DNA of 64,000 bases from Progne subis subis. Lineage: Eukaryota; Chordata; Aves; Passeriformes; Hirundinidae. A model generated the notes under the pieces. That model did not search any database. It was not told the origin of the DNA and saw nothing but the letters and a program-made list of their open reading frames with translations. The position numbers and the translations under genes were made by a program. Shown here in pieces: positions 11,001 through 25,362 of this stretch. The DNA lies in the NCBI GenBank assembly GCA_022316685.1, contig JAKJHU010000068.1, forward strand, positions 1,736,001-1,800,000. The letters run 5' to 3'. Position 1 is the stretch's first letter; every line of letters begins with the position of its first letter.

Positions 11001-14000
11001 GCTTTTGAATCACGTGGTTAATTTGTCCTCAGTTGTTCGTTCTAGTTATTGTGTAGTGTTAGTTTCAGGCACTGATCTTGTGTAAAAGAAGATAGAACAT
11101 TGACAGTCCTGTATTTCAGAAAGCTTATCAGCTTGCTCTTCATGTTGGGAATTAAATGTGTGTGTTCTAGACCACAGAATCCATTGCCAGCTACACCTCT
11201 GCTATCATGGGGTGGCCTTGCTGCATGAGAGAGAAAACTGAATGTGAGAAGGTAGTAGTGGCTGTGCAGATGAGATTCTGATTGCAGCTTGTCCAAATCT
11301 GACATATATGAAATGTCCAGAATAATTCTGTTTGTGTAGTGTAAAGAAGGCACCTTCTCAGAGAAGCCAGAAGCAGCAGGTTTTATTGAGCAGAAAGGCA
11401 AACTTCTGAACCTTGATGGAAGTCACAGCCAGGAGCATAGGTTTGGTGTGTTAAAAAAAATGCTACTCTGTGGTGAAAAGTGTTTATACAGCCATAGTTA
11501 ATTGAAGTAAATTAACTTTTGTAGATAAAACATTTTTCCTTATTCATTAGAGATGGTATTTTGCTTTAAGAAGAAAACATGTTTTTAAACAGTTGGAGAA
11601 GCGATGTTTTAGAAAAGACATGGAAAGAACAAACAGGATCCTGACAGGAGAGCACTGTATAAACCAAATAAATATTAAACTTTGTAAAATCTTGTAGAAA
11701 GTGTTATAGTTCAGGTTTTCCAGCTTCTGGCTGAATCTTGAAAATGCTGTAACTGAGGTTTTATCAATTACGGAAACACAGGGCTGTAAATATCAACAGC
11801 ACTTATTTGTATGGTATGAAACTGTACCTTTGCTTTCCCCTAGGTTGGGGTGATCGATTTCTCTGTGTATTTGAAGAGTGATGATGACATTGGGGGTAAA
11901 GAAAGGTATGTCCTCACAAAAAACCTCCTATTTTGCGTGTTAACAAATGATTTCTTGGCTGGGGCCAGTTCTTTTAGAAATAAGTCAGATTCCCTAAAGA
12001 TGAAATTTTCTGATCCGGAGGAAAATGCCCCAGTGTGTTGTTCTGTTATTAGTTAGCTGGAAGAATATTTGAGTCTGAAGCAAACCTCAGCAGCATCACC
12101 TACTGCCTCCAAGGAGTGGAGGCTTGCCAGGTGCCAGTGAAAAGGAACCTGCAGACCTTTAAGCCCTCAGCTTGGGATTTAGTCAGAATTTCAAAGAAAC
12201 AGAGTTATGACAGAGTAAATAAACATCCTTATACTTCTCAGCCTGTGTATGTTATGTTTCACGTAGAGAAACTGTTTGCAGTTAAGCATTGGATTTTTTT
12301 TGTGTCTCACTGATATAATGACACACAATGTGTTGTTGCCTTCATGAGCGTGAGATGAAGTTGCTGTCTTTCTTTTTAAAAACACAATTGAGGTGGACAC
12401 TTGCATATGGTAAATACGTATATTTTCAGTCCATAGTTTAGTACATAATTTTGATAAAGTCAATTTTATTTTGTGCTTGCTTTAGAAATGTACAGATTGC
12501 TGCAATATTGGACCAAAAGAATTACGTTGAGGAACTAAACAGGCAACTGAAGTAAGTATTACTTTGGAGTATGGGTGTCAGGCCAGGCTTACAGGTAAAT
12601 GCCTTTTGTACCACAGTTTTGTGAGAGAACTTCAGAGAAAGCTGCAAATTCTTCATGCTTGGACTGAATATTTAGTGAAGTAGGAAAAGACACTCTTCTG
12701 AAGAGACTCAGAAAGCTTTCATGCTTTTGGAGAGTCAAAACCTTTATTCTTCAAGGAAACACAAAACCCACAGGCCAAAGTGATTAAGGTCTTCATGGTT
12801 CATAACTTCACAGGAAAGAAAAGCTTCTTCTGGATTCTAATTCTGTTCTATTTAACAGTTTGGCAGAAGTAGTTTTGAGTGTTCTGGTGAATCCATATGT
12901 TTTTATTTCTTTGCCTTTCAGAATATTTTAGTTTGTGGCTTTAACGCCTAGGACTGAAACAGAATAAGCTCATTGCTTGCTACCTGTGGTAGATTGTGGT
13001 TCCTGTTGAAACAATTTTCAGGAAAGCAGGATTTTCCTCTTAGTTTCCTGAATGGAACAAACCTAGTCCACCACTGTGTTACTGTGCAAAGAGAAAAACA
13101 GTGATTTAAATTCTCCGAGGAGTATTGTATGAAATTAAACAGTCTAAGGAGCTAAAAAGCTAAAAAATTCCAACAAACCAGAACCAAACAAAGACAGAAA
13201 GAACTTCTGTAGACTCTGTAGCACAGCTGATCTAGATCCTTTTTGAAATGTAATCGTCTTTATAAATTTGGTAATCTGGATCATTGGTTACTATAAGGCT
13301 GTATACTTCTCCAACTTACTGTTGGAGTAAGGATACTCAGCTCTGAAATGGTGTTACTGAGCAGTAACCTCCAGCAGCACAGAAAAGCTGAGCACATCAA
13401 ATATGAGCAAAATGAAAGTACAGGAGGAGAAAGGAGCTATCACAATTGAGAGCAGTGGTGTTTGTGTGATGTCATTATCCAGGTGAGCCTGTGTGTGTTC
13501 TTGTACACTGGTTTATGCACAGCATTTCCTGCCAGATCAGTGATTCAGCAACTCTTCTATTTTATTTCAGTTCAGCTGTTTGTGTTTAGGCTTCCTAGAA
13601 TGCATTAATCTCTCTACCCTGCTGTTCCTGATGAACTGGCAACTTCTGAGGACACCACTGAGAAATATGTGAAAAAGTAAATGGTGTTACAGAATAGGTT
13701 TCCTTGTGTATGATGTGCAGCCTAAAAAAAGGTGCTTCCTGCACAAATAGGCAATCAGGCTATGGAAAATGCCTGGATGTAGTTTGATACTGTAAAAAGC
13801 AACAAAGTAATAAAAGGCAATAAGACTCTGGTGACACTCCTAAATGAAGTCAAGGAGCATTAAGAAAGAGATAGCCTGAGGACAAATCTCAAAAAATGCA
13901 GAGAAACAAATGATTTTATAAAATAAATGTATTTTGGAGGAAGAGAATCTGGAAAATGATTTTGTTCTATAGGGGGAACTCATTTATCTTTTGGATGCAA

Positions 14001-17000
14001 TATAGTTGTGAGGATAAAGAAGAGTGCATGAGAAGTTACAGCCAACCAGGAGTTTGAGTGACAGGGGTGACGTTGGGAATGGGGAAGAAGTATACAGATG
14101 TCCAACAAAGGAGAGTCATTTTCTTATATTTAGGAAAACTTCCAACAATGGGAACAGACCTCACAGCTCCTAACCATTAATCACTGTACCTGGCATTAAA
14201 GCTTTTGAGCTTGGTTGAATGAGTTTTGATTTAATCTTGAATGCCATTGTTTCTTTTTTCCTTTCAGTAGCACAGTTAGCAGTCTACATGCAAGAGTTGA
14301 CTCACTGGAGAAATCAAACACTAAGCTGATTGAAGAGGTACCTTTTTATTTTAGAAATGTGTAGCATATGAGTTTCTCTGAAAGACTGATTTGAAATATA
14401 CTTAGATTATTTAAGCCATGGAAGTTCTGTATAATATATTCAGATACCTTCATTTTGGCCTAAAGGAGAGGGGCAGCTGCTGCAGGGATTTGAAGTCAGC
14501 TTGCCAGGCAGCTTCTAGCATTGGTACAATAATCCTGCAGAACACTGCGGTTTCCAACTTTGGATAAAATGAGAAGAGAATCCTTTCTTAATGCCAGCTG
14601 TCAGTCTGATTTGTGCAGATGACTAGTCTAGAATGGATGACACCAGTTGCTACAAAGAGACAGAAAGTAGTTCACCAAGCAATTTCTGTTCCAGTTCTCA
14701 GCTTTAGCCAAAGACTGTTTCTTGCTTGTTTCTGGATGCTTATATACAGCTTTTAGCCTTGTCTGCTTCTGGTTTTTAAAGCCTATATTTCTGGTTATCT
14801 TTGATGCTTGACTAGCTTCCAATATTTTTAGCTTTATAAGAGAGACCACCTTTTGTAGCTAATGAAAGGGAAAATTGAAAACTCAAAATTCAACTGCTGA
14901 AGGGACAGCTAGCTCACTCTGGGAATAATGTATCCAGAGTGAAAACATGTTTTCTGAGTGTTAATTCTCAGAGTATTCTGATTCCTTTATAAGCCTTCAA
15001 CCCAACTGTCCACCTATTTTGATCCTTTGGCTTATAATTCTGACATTAAGCTTTATACTGTAGGGCCCAGTTATAAAGTGTCATCTTTTGTAAAGGTGTT
15101 TGTTTTTCACATGGGGGAGGCTTTCTTATGTAAGCGGCTCCATATGATGTATGAAGATACCAAAAAAAGAAAATGAAAACCTGATGAACTTGAAGCCAAG
15201 TGGAAAGAAAAAGTTGAGGACAAGGAAAGAGAATTGAGGGTCTTTTGAGTCATAACGGAGCAGTGGAAGGAAACCAAGTTCTTAAGCAGTCATGAAACAG
15301 CGAAGTATCCTGAAGATGCTGCTGCTGTGTAATGAAAGTGACTCATTATTAAAACTGGGAGCTTTATGCTGTCTTAAAAAAAGCTAATCCTCTGTTTGGC
15401 AGACAGGGAGAATAGAGCAGGGAATGTCTTGGCCTTGCATTAATCAGAACATGTTTTTTTCCTTATTTCTACTCATGAAAGTGGTCACAGTGCTTTTTTT
15501 TTAAAAAACTTGTTTCTTTTCAGTTAGCAATAGCAAAAAACAATATAATTAAACTTCAGGAAGAAAACCATCAATTAAGGAGTGAAAATACTCTGATTTT
15601 AATGAAAACACAGCATCATCTAGAGGTATGTTAGTTTTACCACTTTTAATACTGTAATATATATAACGTGGTTAATTTTTGTTCAAAAGTTTGTACATCT
15701 GAACTTCAAGTAAGCTTAACTTGTCCAGATCTGAAACAACTTTTTTGAGGGAAAGAACTTATTAAATCTGTGGAGGTTTCTAAATGCCATAAGTAAATTA
15801 AAACTCCAGGACACTCGATTGTTTAACAACCATATGCGTGCGTAGTGTATTCAAGTGACACCAAAGGAGGACAGTACTGCAGTATTGATGTTCATTTTGC
15901 TGCTTTTACTCAGTTCTCATTATCAAACCAACGGCCATGGAGCAGAAACAGCTCTTTTCGTGTTTGTGCTGTGCTTGGAGGATGTGTCTATGGGCTTTTC
16001 TTCATATTCCCCACAAACGTTGAATTGATGCCGTTAAACTGCAGAACTTACGATGCAGAAAGACAGAACCTCTGTATCTTTGTAGGCAACTAAAGTGGAT
16101 GTGGAAGCAGAGCTTCAGACCTACAAGCACTCGAGGCAGGGCTTGGATGAGATGTACACGGAGGCTCGCAGGCAGCTCCGGGAGGAGGCCCAGCTGCGGC
16201 AGGTGAGCGTTCCCTGGCGCTGCCCCCTGCACAGCGCTCGCTGCAGGAGTACTTCTGCTTCTCTTGAGTTCAGCTGCTGCATTTCATTTACTCCAGGAGC
16301 CTTTTCTCTGCCTGCCTGTTGCAGCAGCCCTCTCATTAGGGGTAGATACGAGCCAAGACACAGACTTCTTGTTCATCACCGCATGAAAAGGGTCCTGCTT
16401 TATTCCTTGTTACAATTAAGTTATCCTGATTCCAACTATTCACTGACTCAGGCTGCAGCAAGCTCCTGCTGTAGGTTTCTCTTACAGCCTCTGACTGCTG
16501 GTTATTTCCTGCCAAACTCTGACTGCAGGCCTTCTCCTAGCTTGTCTGTGACTGCAGGCTCCAACAACAGGCTCTAACTGCAGGTCCAGACTGACCTCAC
16601 AGCAGTGAGCCTCTCTCCCCAGGATCCTTCTTCTTCATCCTTCTTCCATTCATGATCCTCTGTGATGATCCCTCCCCAGCTCACCCCCTCCCTTTTCTCA
16701 CACTTATCTTTATTGGATAGAGCTGTGACTCGTCAGGGTGAGGCTGTACTGGGTAATTAACACACTTACTTATCAGGGGCAAGGTCACCTGTATTCCCTT
16801 CTCCTACAACTGCCTATAATCCAAAGGGAATTTTTACAGAGCGTCAATATTTCTATAGTAATATTACTGAAGAACAGTAAAGAAACAACCACATTTTTCT
16901 TTGATAAATTTTTAGGTAAGCTTTTAGCAATACTGTATGCTCTCTATGCTGAGTCATTCCTGTGAAAATACAAATACTTCAGTTCTATTTTTGTAATCAG

Positions 17001-20000
17001 TACTTGGGCAACTCTGTACAGCATTGGCAGGGTAGTTTCTTATAATGTGAGTTACCTTCTCCCAAAGTTAAAAACCCCATTGGTGAGTTGGTATATGAGT
17101 GTAACATTTATGGATAATTTGCAACGGTAAAGAGGGGCAGAATTTCTGAAGCGGCAAAATAGGTGGTGCTGCAGCTCTGTTAGAGTGTCAAAACAGAAAA
17201 AAATTATTTCATAATTATTTAAATCCCTTGTGTTGCATTGTGCTTGTGTTTTCTAGGATATGGAGAATGAGCTAGTGGTTCAAGTTAGCATGAAGCATGA
17301 GATAGAGCTTGCCATGAAGTTGCTGGAGAAGGATATCCACGAGAAGCAGGACACCCTCATCGGCCTGCGGCAGCAGCTTGATGAAGTTAAAGCAATTAAC
17401 GTGGAAATGTACCAAAAGCTGCAGGTAAAGGGCCAATCTGCTGTTAAACTGCTGAAGGGATCTTAGAGCATTATTGCCGTTCTGGTCGGTTGAGTGCTGC
17501 TGTTCCCTGGGGTTTCGGTTTCCTCGTGCTTCATAGGTCAGCTTGACATTTTGGAACATTACCTGTGTAATCACGGTTTCATACAAAGAAGTTCTTAAGG
17601 CAGTCACTTACTGGGTTTAGGGAAGAAAAGGGCATGAGGATAAGAACATGGCCTAACAATATCCTGTGTGAAACAGAGAGAGACTGGTCGTGTACTGTAC
17701 CTGTGTTGTATAAAAAAGCAAGAAGAACTTGGGCAGATAGTGAGGAGTTGAAGAGAAGCCCTGACCTTCCAAAGCAGGGAAAGGAAGACAAGAATATGTT
17801 AAATGGATGATTACAGTTTTGGGTTTATTTTTAAATTTGTTAACAAATTAAGAAAATCTCTTAACAATGAAATGCCTTTTTTGGAAGAATATGGATCTCA
17901 GGGACCCCAAATGCAGTTAACAAATGACTAAATACCAGTGAATTATTTATGCAAAACATTAATTTGATTTAGGGAATAAATTATGAAATCCAGCACAAGA
18001 AACCAGTCAAATCTGTGGCAGAATGAGGGGAAAAAAAATTAGGATGCTGCGGAGAGATAATCAAAGTGATGGGCAAAGGCTTCCACTTCCCCATCTGCAA
18101 ATGTGAGGGAACTGGACCAGAGGATGGGAAATATAAATAGAGCTGGAGAGAAAGATAATGAGAGAGAATGTTCTCCAGTGCTGGGGTCTGGGGGGGGGTT
18201 TGATTTTTAGAAGAACCTTGGTGATTCTTCTGGGCTAAGCTCTTTGCTCTTCACTGGTGAGGTTCTAACGGGCTACTTGGTCAGTGAATTTGACTTCTAA
18301 AGTGATTAACTAAGGAAGGAAATCAAAGGGGAGCATTTATACGTACTAAATATTAAATAGCATCTACACTTGCCAATATAAAACTACAGATTTTCTATGC
18401 ATCAGATTTCATGTACTGTCCTCAAGGGTTTTTAAAAGGCAATCCTTAAAGAGAATCAAAACTCGAAGCCTTTTTTTACCGTTTGCCCCTTTAGATACTG
18501 AAGAAAAAGCCCCCACAAGGTAATGGTGCAATTATACCAATGTCAGCTTGAACCTCTTTTGTAACACAGGTTTCTGAAGATGCTATGAAAGAAAAGAATG
18601 AAATAATTAGTCGATTAGAGGATAAGACCAATCAAATTAATGCAACCATGAAACAACTAGAACAAAGGTACAGCCCCGTCTTTGTTTCTCTTCATTCACA
18701 GCTCCACTCCCTTACACCTTACTGCATTCCCGTTGCCATTGAAGTGTAATTTTCAACTAGAACATTTAAACCAAACCTTCCTGAAATTTCTAATTAGTGC
18801 TTTGCTGTTGGACTGGGGTTTTTTTCTGTTTGACAAACACCCTCACTTGAAATAAGAACTTAATCTTTCAGTTTTCTTCCTCTACCGTCTTTCTTCTGGT
18901 CCTAGGTTTTTATGCTGATATCAAAAGTGGTTCTTTCAGTTGCTGCAAAATTCTGATTCTTTATTGCCTAGTTTTTTTTCCCCACCTGAATGAAATGCAA
19001 TAGAAACTGAAGCATTAATTGGGCTTATACTTAAGCATGTGCTTAATATAAACATTAATGCCTTCAAGAATCACTGGTTGTTTGCTGAAGGTGTTATAAT
19101 TGTTGTTCATTGCTTTGGAAGTCCCATTATTTCAATGACTTTAAGAGTTTTCACGCTCACGCTGAAAGGTTGAAAAGTGAAAGACTAAAATTCCAGAATA
19201 TAAATTTACATTATGGTTAGACTGCATGTACTACATAATATTAATATGTGATTCACGTGTTTTAATTTAGTGGCCTTATATGCAACATTGATCTTTCTAA
19301 TTGTAAAATATAACATATCCATAAGCCCTGTCACGTTGGTGTTTGACATGTCTTTTTTTTCATTTAAATCTGATTATGAAAAACATGCTTATGTATTAAA
19401 AAAATTAGTGACATGAATATTCTTTTATTGACATCCTTTTTTCCTCTTTTTTCTTTTTCTTTTTATCCTTTTATCCCAATTTTTGTTTTTACTGTTTTGC
19501 TGCCTTCATCTGTCTTTGATTTTTGTCCACTGCATTCATGAAGTGACAAAGATCTGTTAACTCAAACTAGGACTATTGCAATGTCATTCGTCAAATGTGC
19601 CAGCAATGAGGCTCAGCACCAGTACAAACTTGTCAAGGATATATCATTCTGAAAGCTCCTCCAGATCTCTTGTGTTGAAATAATTGCTGATAAAATAGGA
19701 CTTCAGAATTTTCCAATTAAAACTTGAAAGTGGTATTAGAAATCCTGCACTGTAACTGATCGTAGCTGGGTTCTGTTTTGTTTTCTGAAAGAACATCATC
19801 TCCGATCTCACTTTACCCCTCCTAAAAAAAAAAAAAGAAAAAGGAAAAAAATACTAAATTACTGCACTATTATTAAGCAAATGTAAGCTAGTTTTTTAAT
19901 GCTATTGAATCATTTCTTTGTCAAGTTTTATTGTAAGAGGTTAGATATCTTTACTTTGACCGTACATTTTTACGACACTTGTTTCTAATTAGTGCTTTTC

Positions 20001-23000
20001 CGGTTCTTTGGTGCTAAGAGGTTTAAGAAGTAGCCCTTCTGGCTAATGCTTCCCTTTTCCCCTGCTTATTGCTTTCACTTTTCGGCTGTGTTTGTCCCCA
20101 GAGCACGCTCTCTGGTGGGTTTTGTGGGTGTAACTAGCGCTGTTTGTGGAGCAGAGTGGCAGGAGCTGGAGGGAGGGAGCTGAGCTCTCAGAAGGATGGG
20201 TGTGAGAGGAGAGGTTCTGTGTGTGCAGGGAGGGAACGACAGCCCCTGGATCCAAAGCTGCGGAACCGTTCCGCCCCCTCATGTGGGGGTAAAGTGCTCT
20301 CGTGGAGTGAAAATGTGTTTGGAGCCTGGTTGGTGGGGTCTCTGGCAGAGCCAGAGCACTCCAGCAAGTTCTGGAGCTGCAGCTGCTGCCCAGCACAGCT
20401 GCGCTGGGAGGTGGAGCAGCAGGGAGCGGGATTTACAGGCAGGGCCCGCGCCCCGAACCCACATCCCGAACCGGCGTCTCGAACCCGCGCCATGAACTGG
20501 CCCGACCCGTTTGTCAGCTGAGCATCTTGCCTGTCTGTGTGTGCACTGACACAACCTGGGGGTGTGTGCACTGACACAACCTGGCTGTGTGTGCACTGAC
20601 ACAACCTGGCTGTGTGTGCGCTGACACAACCTGGCTGTGTGTGCACTGACACAACCTGGCTGTGTGTGCGCTGACACAACCTGGCTGTGTGTGCACTGAC
20701 ACAACCTGTCTGTGTGTGCACTGACACAACCTGTCTGTGTGTGCGCTGACACAACCTGGCTGTGTGTGCACTGACACAAGGCTGTGTGTGCACTGACACA
20801 ACCTGGCTGTGTGTGCGCTGACACAATGCTGTGTGTGCGCTGACACAACCTGGCTGTGTGTGCGCTGACACAACCTGGCTGTGTGTGCGCTGACACAACC
20901 TGGCTGTGTGTGCACTGACACAACCTGTCTGTGTGTGCACTGACACAACCTGGCTGTGTGTGCGCTGACACAATGCTGTGTGTGCGCTGACACAACCTGG
21001 CTGTGTGTGCACTGACACAACCTGGCTGTGTGTGCGCTGACACAATGCTGTGTGTGCGCTGACACAACCTGGCTGTGTGTGCACTGACACAACCTGGCTG
21101 TGTGTGCGCTGACACAACCTGGCTGTGTGTGCACTGACACAACCTGTCTGTGTGTGCGCTGACACAACCTGGCTGTGTGTGCGCTGACACAACCTGGGGG
21201 TGTGTGCACTGACACAACCTGGCTGTGTGTGCGCTGACACAATGCTGTGTGTGCGCTGACACAACCTGTCTGTGTGTGCACTGACACAACCTGGCTGTGT
21301 GTGCGCTGACACAACCTGTCTGTGTGTGCGCTGACACAACCTGGCTGTGTGTGCGCTGACACAACCTGGCTGTGTGTGCGCTGACACAACCTGGCTGTGT
21401 GTGCGCTGACACAACCTGGCTGTGTGTGCGCTGACACAACCTGGCTGTGTGTGCGCTGACACAACCTGGCTATGTGTGCGCTGACACAACCTGGCTGTGT
21501 GTGCGCTGACACAACCTGGCTGTGTGTGCGCTGACACAACCTGTGAGTGTCCTGCCCAAACCCTTGTCCCTCCTCCCTGCAGCCCTCCTTGGGCAGCCTG
21601 TACCGTTCCTGTTTCTGCTGGGAGCTGCTGCTTGCCTGCGCTGCAGAAAGAAGCGTTTAGCTGCTGACTGCCCTTAATACTCCACTCCCTGATGTTTGCT
21701 ATGGACTTTGTAGTGGAAATTGATTGGAAAAATGATGTTAGAGTTTTGCAGCAGAAAGAGATGTGTTTGACAAAGTGGGGACAGGAGGCAATAATACAGA
21801 AAGAGTTATTACTGCAGTGCTGTGAGCTAGCTTATTCCTTGGTTTGGAGGTAGAAGGAGCCTTTAACGTGAGCTGGCTCCTGAAAAATAAATTTCTTTCA
21901 TCTTCAAAGAAAACCCAAACCAGAAACACTGACTAGAACAGCGTGAAGACCATGGCAGAAATGGGAGTCTTATCCACCTCACAGTCATCTATGCAAATTA
22001 ATATCTGCTCCAGTATCATCTGAATGCCAAATGCAGCTGCAGACTGCAGCCAGCTCAGCAGCTGCCTGAATTTCAGCAGTGCAGCCAGCCCTGGTGCTGG
22101 GCTGGCGATGATGCTGCAGCTTTTGGATAGCAAGTTCCCTTTCTGCCTTGCTTGTGGAAACAACTCTGCAGTTGATTTTGTGAATTAGGGAAGGGTTTAA
22201 CGTGCTTTTGGTGTTGATGTCTTTTGCAGCTTCAGTCAGCTTCTGCACAGGGCAGGGACCTGCTTTTTCCCCAATATTCTCCTTCCCCTGGCTTGGCCCT
22301 CTGTGCACTACCGTGGCAAATGTGACTGGGAGCCTTCTTCAAGGCCCTGGGATAGCTGAGGGAGGTGGTGCACCCTTGATGGGGTGGTTTAATTCCAGCC
22401 CTGCTCGCTTGTTTACCGGCAGCTTCTGAAACTCCCTCGGGTGCAACTTCATCAGCAGAAGCACAAATGCAGACATTGCTGACACATCTTTTTAGCTGAC
22501 ACTGGAGCTGGGAGTCTCTGTGTTCAGTGAGCTGCTGGGCAGTGGGAAATCAACCATCTCACTGATTTCTCCCACCACCTACCTGAGAGGCTCTTGAGAC
22601 AGTATTGCATCAGGTGGGGGCATTCACTGGGATTTTGCAGGCTCTCGTGTTCTCCAGACAGGTGTAACCATGATATGGCACAAGTCCCCTTTTAGCACAT
22701 GTGCTTTTGTTACAAAACATCCACCAGAGAGGAGCCACGGTGACCTAATGCCTTCCCAGGGGAGTGTCAGCTGAGCAGACCTGGAATTCAGAAAGAAAAG
22801 ATTAAATCGAGTAACAATCCCTCTTTTCTTGATTAATCACTTTGATTTGTCTTTAGTAAGGAGCTATTTTAACCAGTGTGAGAATGCATTATTTTTAATA
22901 CAGACTATTTAAATGAATTATGCTGTAGTTGAGGTAGCTCTCTAAACGTAGTGGGACCTGTCAGGGTGTACTTTGTTGTGTTAGGATAGTCAAGCTTTTT

Positions 23001-25331
23001 GCTGTCTGATTGCAGTGCTCTGTATGCAACCTTCTGCCTCGGTTGTTTTGAGCTGCTTTTGCACAACACATGCTCTGCCCTGTCCTAATGGGTGATTAGT
23101 GCAAGCCAAGTACTTCTACAGAATTTACTTGGGGGTAAGAGAAGCTTCAGAAATAGCACATGAACGTATGCTAAAGGAAAAAGAAAAGCATCGAGTTAAA
23201 TGTTTCGATTCTAAAATATGTATCGTGCTTTGGCACCTGTTATTCATGAGCATAAAATAAAACAATTATTACTTACAGTGATTACTCTCTTATTGTATGC
23301 AAACCCAGGAGCTAAGTTCTCTAGGCATTGTATGGATTTCTCATTTGAGTTTGTGAGTTTCCCCCAAACTTTGTTTTTATTTAGAAATGTTTCTATTTCC
23401 CCATTTTTCTTTTATTTGTCTTCTTCACCCTCTACACCCTAGTTCTAGCTTCAGTTTTACCCAAAGTTGATTTGAATTACACCAGATTGCAGCAAGCAGA
23501 GAAGGCTCAAATGGACGCCGAGACTGAGGATGAGAAACTTAAACAGGAATATGTGAATAAATCTGAAAGCCTGCAGAACGAATTCTCCCAGAAGGAGAAA
23601 CAGCTGTGAGTATTTCTTTCCTGTTTGGAAAAATGCATGGCAGTGAACATTCTGCACTGGGATATGTCCTCTGTCCTAATACAGGCTACTTGTTGATAAA
23701 TGGTTTTGAGCAGAATGCAATTACTAAAGCTCTTCGTGTCAGGTACTGGCAAGGCAGAAGAAAAGGTTTCATTCCAAGAAAGCTGAGCTGGCTTTGGATG
23801 CCTCTGAAATGACATACAGCTTGAAAGGAAGGAGAAAACCAGCATTATTTCTTGGCTAAAAGTGCCAGCTTAATTCAGGAGGAAATGATCCCAACTGGGG
23901 GAAAATACATAGTGGAGCAGTGGTAAAACACACTTTTAACAAAGCCCACGAGTATGGAGTAGTGTAGACTTAAACAGAAATGGCACAACAATAGTTTGAT
24001 TGATCCAGCTTAAGGATGAGGTAGAGATGGTTTAACTACCACTGCACAGGAAATAAAAAGTGAAAATCCAGTGGAGTCATGAAAGTTAATGTAAAAGCCA
24101 ACCCTCTAATGTTTCTCCTGTTACACCCTTCAGTACTAATTTAAATCAGAATGTAATGTTGGAAGCTCCCCATAAGGGCAGGTGTTTTCCCTCTTTGGGA
24201 AGATAAAATATCAGTTATTTAAGTAAACTTCGGCACAAAGATTGAGGGTTAAAAATTAGTTATTTCCAATCCAGTTATTAGCCCTCCCCTGCTTCTCTCA
24301 AAACTCTGAATGTCAATCCACTTGTTCAGCTGTCATGACAACTCTTCGCTTTGCTACCACAGTCACCTCTGCAGAGTTGGGCAAAAGAACAGTTCAGACC
24401 CCAGCCTTAGAATTCTGCAATTCTGAAACCTCCAGGTCATGTTCACTCCTTTTCCAGCCAGATGCTGAGGTAGTGTCCCAAAATGTAAGTCTTTCCTTTA
24501 AAAGTGGGTTTGGTTTTAAAACAGGAAAATTAACGTGGATGTAGGTTTCCCATCCATAAAAAAAGACCTTGCATGAATATTCTCAGAATTTTTTTCCTCT
24601 TTTCCTGTGTTGGCACAGTTTAGATACAGAAGGTTGAACAGTGTGCTTCCACGCTTTGGTTTCTCCCTAAGGTTCTAAACACCAACTCTTCCACGAAACC
24701 AAGAGCAGAATTCCAGCTAGAATGGGGACTTCTGTCAGAGTGGCCCTGATTCCTTTCACTGAAGTTCAGATAAGCCAATAGAATCTATATCCCCCTTCCT
24801 GTTGAACCTCAGCTGTGTAGAAAGCTCAATAAAAACAGTAGTCCTTCCTCCTTTATCTTCAGTTCTGTTCAAAATGCCATAAACCTTAGTCTAAAATAGA
24901 AGATTCACATCTGAGGCTGTAAAATTAAATAACTTTTATGGTATCAGAGATACCTGCAGTGATTGCATCACCAGTGACACTGTGGCTGGTTGGTTTGGTG
25001 TATTTTAGAAAGGAGCTGTGTAAAGTTTAGGCTTTATGCGTGTTTTACAAATACTTAAGAGTTTTGTGGTTAGTCTTCTCTTACTCATTTATTTCAAAGA
25101 TCTGCTCTTCAAAATTGTCATATTCCTGGTCCTTTGAATAAACTTACTTTGAAAAGCCTTTTTTAAGTGACAGTGCCTTGTTTATTACACTGATACCTAA
25201 AATATCATTATATTGACTCATTCTTTCTGTTTTAGAAAACATGTAAGTTAATAGTTTGTTGTGATAATAGTCTCTTGCACTCAGAAATAAACTCAGTTTT
25301 GTTTTTAAAAGCGATACTGCTGTGCACAGTG

Positions 25332-25362
<31 letters not shown>

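Noticed and set aside
14628..14849. Minus-strand 73-codon ORF considered as an upstream exon of the antisense ORF at 9.6 kb
   Set aside because: Only a weak GT site near the right phase and no family resemblance; not enough to link the two.
20188..21539. Three overlapping minus-strand ORFs of 341-449 codons with [13 protein letters not shown] repeats
   Set aside because: They are translations of the 25-bp minisatellite; the 3n+1 unit length makes all three frames open at once.
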